DNA of 64,000 nt from Ovoidimarina sp963698645 (lineage in GTDB: Bacteria; Pseudomonadota; Alphaproteobacteria; Rhodobacterales; Rhodobacteraceae): assembly GCA_963698645.1 (NCBI GenBank), contig CAVORP010000001.1, positions 310,001 to 374,000 of the forward strand, given 5' to 3'. The notes beneath the pieces were generated by a model. It searched no databases, was not told the DNA's origin, and saw nothing but the letters and a program-made list of their open reading frames with translations. This document shows, in pieces, positions 58,486 through 64,000 of this stretch. Made by a program: the position numbers and the translations under genes. The stretch's first letter is position 1. Each line of letters starts with the position of its first letter.

Positions 58486-60603
58486 TTAGGCGTATTTCGC
58501 CTGAATTTCATCCGAGATGTTCTGCGGTACCGGTTCGTAATGATCGAACTGCATGGTGAAGTTCGCACGTCCCGACGACATCGACCGCAACTGGCTGATA
58601 TAGCCGAACATGTTGGCCAGCGGCACCATCGCGTTGATCACGTTGGCATTGCCGCGAGAATCCTGTCCCTGCACCTGTCCACGACGCGAGGTCAGATCCC
58701 CGATGATCCCACCGGTGAATTCCTCGGGCGTGACGACCTCGACCTTCATGATCGGTTCCAGAAGCTTCGCACCGGCCTTCTTCATGCCTTCGCGCATGCC
58801 CATACGGCCAGCGATCTCGAATGCCAGAACGCTGAAGTCCACGTCGTGGAACTTGCCGTCGATCAGTGCCACCTTGAAGTCGATGACCGGGAAGCCTGCC
58901 AGCGGACCGGAGTCCATGACCGACTTGATGCCCTTTTCGACACCGGGGATGTATTCCTTCGGCACCGCGCCGCCCACGATCCGGCTTTCGAACGAGTAGC
59001 CTTCACCCGGCTCTGTCGGCGAAATCACAAGCTTCACTTCGGCGAACTGACCCGACCCACCCGACTGCTTCTTGTGGGTATAGGTGTGCTCGACCTCGCG
59101 CGAAATCGTCTCGCGATAGGCCACCTGCGGCGAACCGATATTGGCTTCGACCTTGAATTCGCGCTTCAGACGGTCAACCAGAATGTCCAGGTGAAGTTCG
59201 CCCATGCCCTTCATGATCGTCTGACCGGACTCGATATCGGTCTCTACGCGGAAGGACGGATCCTCGGCCGCAAGCCGCTGAAGTCCCTGGGACATCTTCT
59301 CCTGGTCGGCCTTCGTCTTGGGCTCGACCGCGATCTCGATCACCGGATCGGGGAAGGTCATCGTTTCAAGAACGACCTGCTTCTGGGCATCCGACAGGGT
59401 GTCGCCCGTCGTCGTGTCCTTCAGACCGGCCAGCGCGATGATGTCGCCCGCAAACGCTTCGTCGATTTCCTCGCGGTTGTTCGAATGCATCATCATCATC
59501 CGGCCAATGCGCTCGCGCTTGCCCTTGGTGGTGTTGAGAATGCCGTCACCCTTCTTGAGCTGACCCGAATAGATCCGCGTAAAGGTGAGCGAGCCGACGA
59601 ACGGGTCGTTCATGATCTTGAACGCCAGCGCCGCGAAGGGCTGGTTGTCATCGGCAGAGCGCGCGATGTTCCGGGTTTCCGTCTCGTCATCCGGGCTGAA
59701 GCCCATATAGGCCGGCACGTCCAGCGGACCGGGAAGGAAGTCGATCACGGCGTTCAGAAGCGGCTGCACACCCTTGTTCTTGAAGGCGGACCCACACAGA
59801 ACCGGCACAAAGGACATCGACAGCGTGCCCTTGCGGATCAGGCGACGCAGCGTGGCGACGTCGGGCTCGTTGCCCTCCAGGTACTGCTCCATCACGTCGT
59901 CATCCATCTCGACCGCGATCTCGACCAGTTCGGCGCGCATTTCCGCGGCCTTTTCGGCGAGTTCGGCCCGGATTGGCTGACGGGTCCAGGTGGCGCCAAG
60001 GTCTTCGCCGCGCCACGTCCACTCTTCCATCGTGATCAGGTCGATCATGCCCTCAAGCTGATCCTCGGCCCCGATCGGCATCTGGATCGGCGCAGGTGTC
60101 GCACCGGTCCGGTCCTTGATCATGCGGACGCAGTTCCAGAAATCCGCACCGATCTTGTCCATCTTGTTGACGAACACGATGCGCGGCACCTTGTAACGGT
60201 CGGCCTGCCGCCAGACGGTTTCGGTCTGGGGCTCGACACCTGCGTTGGCGTCGAGAACGGCGACGGCACCGTCGAGAACGGCAAGCGAACGCTCGACTTC
60301 GATGGTGAAGTCCACGTGGCCGGGCGTGTCGATGATGTTGAAACGGTGCTTCGGCGTCTGCGGCTCGGTCCCGTCCTCGGTCCGCTCCCAGAAAGTGGTG
60401 GTTGCAGCCGAGGTGATCGTGATCCCGCGTTCCTGCTCCTGCTCCATCCAGTCCATCGTGGCGGCGCCGTCATGGACTTCGCCGATCTTGTGGGACTTGC
60501 CGGTGTAGAACAGGATGCGCTCGGTGCAGGTGGTCTTGCCTGCATCGATATGGGCCATGATGCCGAAATTGCGGTAGCGCTCGAGCGGATAGTCGCGTGC
60601 CAT
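58486..60603 (-). CDS. fusA: Elongation factor G
   Basis: A 705-residue translocase GTPase: G1 AHIDAGKTTCTERILFY, G2 RGITITSAATTTFW, G3 DTPGHVDFT, G4 VNKMDKIGADF, and domain IV GGSGQFAEVKLVISPTEPGE. Typical length. It starts 45 bp after rpsG in the str operon. A very long open frame antisense to it is a composition effect. Confidence 0.98.
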   Translation of the reverse strand: MARDYPLERYRNFGIMAHIDAGKTTCTERILFYTGKSHKIGEVHDGAATMDWMEQEQERGITITSAATTTFWERTEDGTEPQTPKHRFNIIDTPGHVDFTIEVERSLAVLDGAVAVLDANAGVEPQTETVWRQADRYKVPRIVFVNKMDKIGADFWNCVRMIKDRTGATPAPIQMPIGAEDQLEGMIDLITMEEWTWRGEDLGATWTRQPIRAELAEKAAEMRAELVEIAVEMDDDVMEQYLEGNEPDVATLRRLIRKGTLSMSFVPVLCGSAFKNKGVQPLLNAVIDFLPGPLDVPAYMGFSPDDETETRNIARSADDNQPFAALAFKIMNDPFVGSLTFTRIYSGQLKKGDGILNTTKGKRERIGRMMMMHSNNREEIDEAFAGDIIALAGLKDTTTGDTLSDAQKQVVLETMTFPDPVIEIAVEPKTKADQEKMSQGLQRLAAEDPSFRVETDIESGQTIMKGMGELHLDILVDRLKREFKVEANIGSPQVAYRETISREVEHTYTHKKQSGGSGQFAEVKLVISPTEPGEGYSFESRIVGGAVPKEYIPGVEKGIKSVMDSGPLAGFPVIDFKVALIDGKFHDVDFSVLAFEIAGRMGMREGMKKAGAKLLEPIMKVEVVTPEEFTGGIIGDLTSRRGQVQGQDSRGNANVINAMVPLANMFGYISQLRSMSSGRANFTMQFDHYEPVPQNISDEIQAKYA

Positions 60604-60648
60604 TTGAATGGTGCCTCTAAGTCAGTCGCCGAAACGGCGTTTCAACGG

Positions 60649-61119
60649 TTACCAGCGATAGTGGCTGAACGCCTTGTTGGCGTCGGCCATCTTGTGCGTG
60701 TCTTCGCGCTTCTTCACGGCGGACCCGCGGCCGTTCACGGCATCGGTCAGCTCACCGGCAAGACGCTCTTCCATCGTGTTCTCGTTGCGCGCACGGCAGG
60801 CGTTGATCAGCCAGCGGATCGCAAGCGCTTCGCGGCGCTCGGGGCGCACTTCGACGGGAACCTGATAGGTCGCACCACCCACGCGGCGCGAGCGGACCTC
60901 GACCGACGGTTTGATGTTGTCGAGGCTCTCGTGGAACACCTCGAGCGGCGACTTCTTCAGCTTCGCCTCGACCCGGTCGAACGCATTGTAGACGATGCGT
61001 TCCGCGACCGACTTCTTGCCGTCGGTCATCAGGTTGTTCATGAACTTCGTCAGAACCTTATCGCCATATTTGGCGTCGGGCAGGACTTCGCGCTTTTCGG
61101 CGGCGTGACGACGGGACAT
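60649..61119 (-). CDS. rpsG: 30S ribosomal protein S7
   Basis: A 156-residue S7, a primary 16S binder and str-operon repressor in E. coli: SRRHAAEKREVLPDAKYGDK, RRVGGATYQVPVEVRPERRE and AFSHYRW end. It starts 12 bp after rpsL. Confidence 0.97.
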   Translation of the reverse strand: MSRRHAAEKREVLPDAKYGDKVLTKFMNNLMTDGKKSVAERIVYNAFDRVEAKLKKSPLEVFHESLDNIKPSVEVRSRRVGGATYQVPVEVRPERREALAIRWLINACRARNENTMEERLAGELTDAVNGRGSAVKKREDTHKMADANKAFSHYRW

Positions 61120-61131
61120 CTGTTCTTCCTC

Positions 61132-61503
61132 TTACTTCGGACGCTTCGCGCCGTATTTCGAACGACGCTGCTTACGGTCTTTGACGCCCTGGGTATCCAG
61201 AACACCACGCAGGATGTGGTAACGGACACCCGGAAGGTCTTTGACCCGGCCGCCACGGATCAGGACCACGGAGTGCTCCTGAAGGTTGTGGCTCTCACCG
61301 GGGATGTAGGAGATGACCTCGAAGCCATTGGTCAGGCGCACCTTGGCGACCTTCCGCATGGCCGAGTTCGGCTTCTTCGGAGTCGTTGTATAGACGCGCG
61401 TACATACGCCACGCTTCTGAGGGCATCCCTCGAGGTGCAGCGACTTCGAGCGTTTTACTTTTGGCTGCCGCGGCTTGCGGATCAGCTGTTGGATCGTTGG
61501 CAT
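61132..61503 (-). CDS. rpsL: 30S ribosomal protein S12
   Basis: A 123-residue S12, site of streptomycin-resistance mutations: MPTIQQLIRKPRQPKVKRSK, CPQKRGVCTRVYTTTPKKPNSA with wild-type Lys42-like residues, and GVKDRKQRRSKYGAKRPK. The start is the conserved ATG; an in-frame extension upstream is leader sequence. It is the first gene of the str operon. Confidence 0.98.
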   Translation of the reverse strand: MPTIQQLIRKPRQPKVKRSKSLHLEGCPQKRGVCTRVYTTTPKKPNSAMRKVAKVRLTNGFEVISYIPGESHNLQEHSVVLIRGGRVKDLPGVRYHILRGVLDTQGVKDRKQRRSKYGAKRPK

Positions 61504-62089
61504 TCCGGTTCTATCCCCGTGTTGCAACACTTCAATCATCTGGGGCGCGCGCACCCCGGTTCGTCCTGGCCCCGGTTTGCGCGTCCGCAAAACGAGAAAA
61601 ACCGCAGGCGCGCCCATGAATTCGCGGGCGCGACGCGGAGGGTCTCCAGAGGATCGGGGCCTGGGGCCCGGATCTTGACCACTTCATTCCTGTAAACGGC
61701 GGCCAGACCATAGGCCCGGGTACCGAAGTCCGCGCCGTATAGAAGGAGTCGTTTGGGGTGTCAACAGGTCTGCCGGCGCTTGCCTCACTCTTTGCGGACA
61801 ATGGCCGGACGCTGGCGATCCCGGGCCCATCAAGCCCGACCCGTGCCCACGCCATACCGCACGAAGCCCCCTCGATCCGGCGCACACGCTTGCTTCAATC
61901 CGAGATCAGTCGCCACTTCAACCCCGAACATCTCCAACCGCCTCGCTGCCTCCCGCGGGGGTGAGACAATTTTACCGCCTCTCGGGGCAAACCCCGGGTT
62001 GCCGCCGCCGCCCCACCCCTCTAGAAACACATTCAAAATAACGCAGGGGTGCGAGTCGTCCCCGCGCGTAGCCAATCAGGAGAGACGTA
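61504..62089. other. Divergent control region between rpsL and ctaD
   Basis: About 590 bp without a convincing gene. It holds the rpsL promoter and a long GC-rich leader of the str operon on the minus strand. The part near 61960-62030 has C- and G-rich runs without a clear stem. The ctaD promoter must lie here, but I could not fix it. Confidence 0.6.
61736..61764 (-). promoter_or_regulatory. Strong sigma-70 promoter of the str operon
   Basis: Minus strand: consensus TTGACA (61759-61764), a 17-bp spacer, and TATACG (61736-61741). The start site would be near 61729, giving a leader of about 225 nt before rpsL. It is the best promoter match in the window, as expected for an rpsL operon. Confidence 0.75.
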
Positions 62090-63808
62090 ATGGCCGCAGA
62101 CGCCACCGTTCACGGGCACGAGGGTCACGACGAGCGTGGATTCTTCACCCGCTGGTTCATGTCGACGAACCACAAAGACATCGGCATCCTTTATCTGTTC
62201 ACCTCCGGCGTGGTGGGCTTCATCGCCGTCGCCTTCACCGTTTACATGCGGATGGAGCTGATGGAGCCGGGCGTCCAGTACATGTGCCTCGAAGGCGCAC
62301 GGATGACCGCTGCCGCCGCAGGCGAGGTCTGTACCCCCAACGGCCACCTCTGGAACGTCCTGATCACCGGCCACGGCATCCTGATGATGTTCTTCGTCGT
62401 GATCCCGGCGCTCTTCGGCGGCTTCGGCAACTACTTCATGCCGCTTCAGATCGGCGCGCCCGACATGGCGTTCCCGCGACTGAACAACCTGTCCTTCTGG
62501 CTCTACGTGGCCGGCACATCGCTCGCCGTGGCCTCGATCCTGTCGCCCGGTGGCAACGAACAGCTTGGTTCCGGCGTGGGCTGGGTGCTCTACCCGCCGC
62601 TGTCCACCAACGAAGGCGGCTATTCGATGGATCTCGCGATCTTCGCGGTCCACGTCTCGGGTGCCTCTTCGATCCTCGGCGCGATCAACATGATCACCAC
62701 CTTCCTGAACATGCGCGCCCCGGGCATGACGCTGTTCAAAGTGCCGCTCTTCTCGTGGTCGATCTTCGTCACCGCATGGCTGATCCTTCTGGCCCTGCCG
62801 GTTCTGGCGGGCGCGATCACCATGCTTCTGATGGACCGGAACTTCGGCTTCACCTTCTTTGATCCGGCCGGTGGCGGTGACCCGATCCTCTACCAGCACA
62901 TCCTGTGGTTCTTCGGCCATCCCGAGGTCTACATCATCATCCTGCCCGGCTTCGGCATCATCAGCCACGTGATCGCCACCTTCTCGCGCAAGCCCATCTT
63001 CGGCTACCTGCCGATGGTCTGGGCGCTGATCGCGATCGGCGCGCTGGGCTTCGTGGTCTGGGCGCACCACATGTACACCGTGGGCATGTCCCTGCGTCAG
63101 CAGACCTACTTCATGCTGGCCACGATGGTCATCGCGGTGCCGACAGGGGTCAAGATCTTCTCGTGGATCGCCACCATGTGGGGCGGGTCGGTGGAGTTCA
63201 AGACACCGATGCTCTGGGCCTTCGGCTTCCTGTTCCTGTTCACCGTCGGCGGCGTGACCGGCATCGTCCTGTCGCAGGCAGGCGTCGACCGGGCCTATCA
63301 CGACACCTATTACGTCGTGGCGCACTTCCACTACGTGATGTCGCTGGGCGCGGTGTTCTGCATCTTCGCCGGGGTCTACTTCTACATCGGCAAGATGTCG
63401 GGACGTCAGTACCCCGAATGGGCCGGCAAGCTGCACTTCTGGATGATGTTCATCGGTTCGAACCTCACCTTCTTCCCGCAGCACTTCCTGGGTCGTCAGG
63501 GCATGCCGCGCCGCTACATCGACTACCCAGAGGCCTTCGCCTACTGGAACTACGTGTCGTCGATCGGCGCCTTCCTGGCCTTCGCCTCCTTCGTGTTCTT
63601 CATCGGTATCGTCTTCTACACGCTTCGCTACGGCAAGCGCGTGACCGAGAACAACTACTGGAACGAGCATGCCGACACGCTGGAATGGACCCTGCCCTCG
63701 CCGCCGCCCGAACACACGTTCGAAACGCTGCCAACACAGGACATGTGGGACTTTCAGCATGAGCAGCATCCACGCGCCGAGCGACTGGAAAAGAAACTCC
63801 TGAGCTGA
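62090..63808 (+). CDS. ctaD: Cytochrome c oxidase subunit I (aa3-type)
   Basis: A 572-residue catalytic subunit with twelve membrane helices. Heme and copper ligands are visible: His in GHGILMMFFVV, the CuB ligand and Tyr of FFGHPEVYIIILPGFGI, the HH pair in WAHHMYTVGM, and the two His of VAHFHYVMSLGA; the D-channel NNLSFWLYVAG and K-channel Lys in RKPIFGYLPM-type sequence fit the A family. A GGAGAG ribosome site precedes the ATG. No other ctaC/ctaE/ctaG genes are nearby, as in other Rhodobacteraceae where ctaD stands apart. Confidence 0.96.
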   Translation: MAADATVHGHEGHDERGFFTRWFMSTNHKDIGILYLFTSGVVGFIAVAFTVYMRMELMEPGVQYMCLEGARMTAAAAGEVCTPNGHLWNVLITGHGILMMFFVVIPALFGGFGNYFMPLQIGAPDMAFPRLNNLSFWLYVAGTSLAVASILSPGGNEQLGSGVGWVLYPPLSTNEGGYSMDLAIFAVHVSGASSILGAINMITTFLNMRAPGMTLFKVPLFSWSIFVTAWLILLALPVLAGAITMLLMDRNFGFTFFDPAGGGDPILYQHILWFFGHPEVYIIILPGFGIISHVIATFSRKPIFGYLPMVWALIAIGALGFVVWAHHMYTVGMSLRQQTYFMLATMVIAVPTGVKIFSWIATMWGGSVEFKTPMLWAFGFLFLFTVGGVTGIVLSQAGVDRAYHDTYYVVAHFHYVMSLGAVFCIFAGVYFYIGKMSGRQYPEWAGKLHFWMMFIGSNLTFFPQHFLGRQGMPRRYIDYPEAFAYWNYVSSIGAFLAFASFVFFIGIVFYTLRYGKRVTENNYWNEHADTLEWTLPSPPPEHTFETLPTQDMWDFQHEQHPRAERLEKKLLS

Positions 63809-63829
63809 CGCAGTCCAGGCACAATCCTC

Positions 63830-63858
63830 AAAGGGCCCCGGCATCGCCGGGGCCCTTT
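63830..63858. terminator. Terminator after ctaD, facing a converging gene
   Basis: A 13-bp stem, AAAGGGCCCCGGC with its complement, around ATC, ends in TTT and lies 21 bp after the ctaD stop. The stop of the minus-strand gene entering from the right falls at its foot, so it serves both transcripts. Confidence 0.85.
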
Positions 63859-64000
63859 CAATTTCGGCCTGCAACCGCAATCCCCCGCCGGACAGCCTCC
63901 GGCAAAAGGCTGACGCTGCCATTCTGTTCCGACAATTCTGGATACATCCGTCTGAGAAACGCCGCGGATCGCGACATCGCGGCATGGGCCGCGGTCAACG
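63858..64000 (-). CDS. C-terminal end of an unidentified protein (partial)
   Basis: The minus strand is open from the window edge to a TGA at 63858-63860, giving 46 residues that end SLLPEAVRRGIAVAGRN; upstream in the frame, AHAAMSRSAAFLRRMYPELS is helical and protein-like. Too little is present to assign a family. The placement of its stop exactly against the ctaD terminator supports a real gene. Confidence 0.6.
   Translation of the reverse strand, partial: LTAAHAAMSRSAAFLRRMYPELSEQNGSVSLLPEAVRRGIAVAGRN

Noticed and set aside
58477..61695. Open frame of more than 1000 codons antisense to fusA, rpsG and rpsL
   Set aside because: It mirrors three perfect translation genes; long antisense frames are common in biased GC-rich codons, and the translated product has no domain pattern.
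61758..61964. Small plus-strand frame of 68 codons in the rpsL-ctaD gap
   Set aside because: Its start lies within the -35 of the rpsL promoter, there is no ribosome site and the product is low-complexity.

Overview
The window reads as a chromosomal segment of an alphaproteobacterium of the Rhodobacteraceae (Roseobacter/Rhodobacter) type. The basis is high GC, class I lysyl-tRNA synthetase, surE-pcm-nlpD order, an NDUFS4-like complex I accessory subunit, an Atp12-type F1 assembly factor, an AapJQMP/BztABCD amino-acid importer, a CtaD-type oxidase subunit and a luxR-luxI pair beside rplQ. It is almost wholly coding, with no prophage, integrase, insertion sequence or CRISPR array.

Left part (1-24.3 kb): the end of purK with a Nudix gene; a minus-strand block acs, purF, DUF2199 gene, short-chain dehydrogenase, surE, pcm, nlpD-like gene and an EamA transporter; a tRNA-Arg(UCU) and a family 11 glycosyltransferase; an NDUFS4-like gene divergent from uvrB across a 16-bp perfect palindrome; several small envelope proteins, one behind three evenly spaced CtrA-type boxes; a large beta-helix protein; lysS; a TerB-like gene; ttcA; and a c-di-GMP phosphodiesterase-like gene. 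Middle part (24.3-39.4 kb): yidC-MOSC-engB-argB-ferredoxin-like-sixA, joined mostly by 4-bp overlaps; the importer on the other strand; Atp12 factor, rluC-like, crcB and rarA; then luxI/luxR and an unlisted 58-codon gene.

Right part (39.4-61.5 kb): the str-S10-spc-alpha ribosomal supercluster on the minus strand (rpsL to rplQ). It is not one uninterrupted array. A strong terminator follows rplP, and a 2.2-kb accessory island (decayed low-GC stretch, 2OG-Fe(II) oxygenase, divergent hemerythrin gene) separates rplP from rpmC. A second terminator follows rpmD, and a Popeye-like cyclic-nucleotide-domain membrane gene sits before rplO. Candidate sigma-70 promoters precede rpsL, rpmC, rplO and rpsM, so at least four transcription units are suggested. 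Divergent from rpsL is ctaD; a partial gene enters from the right edge.

Eight recognisable genes (SDR, surE, pcm, engB, sixA, aapP, aapM, 2OG oxygenase) are broken by single-base excesses, nine in total and never a clear deletion. Essential engB is among them, so I favour base-call errors over decay. They are entered as pseudogene-type features spanning the reconstructed gene.
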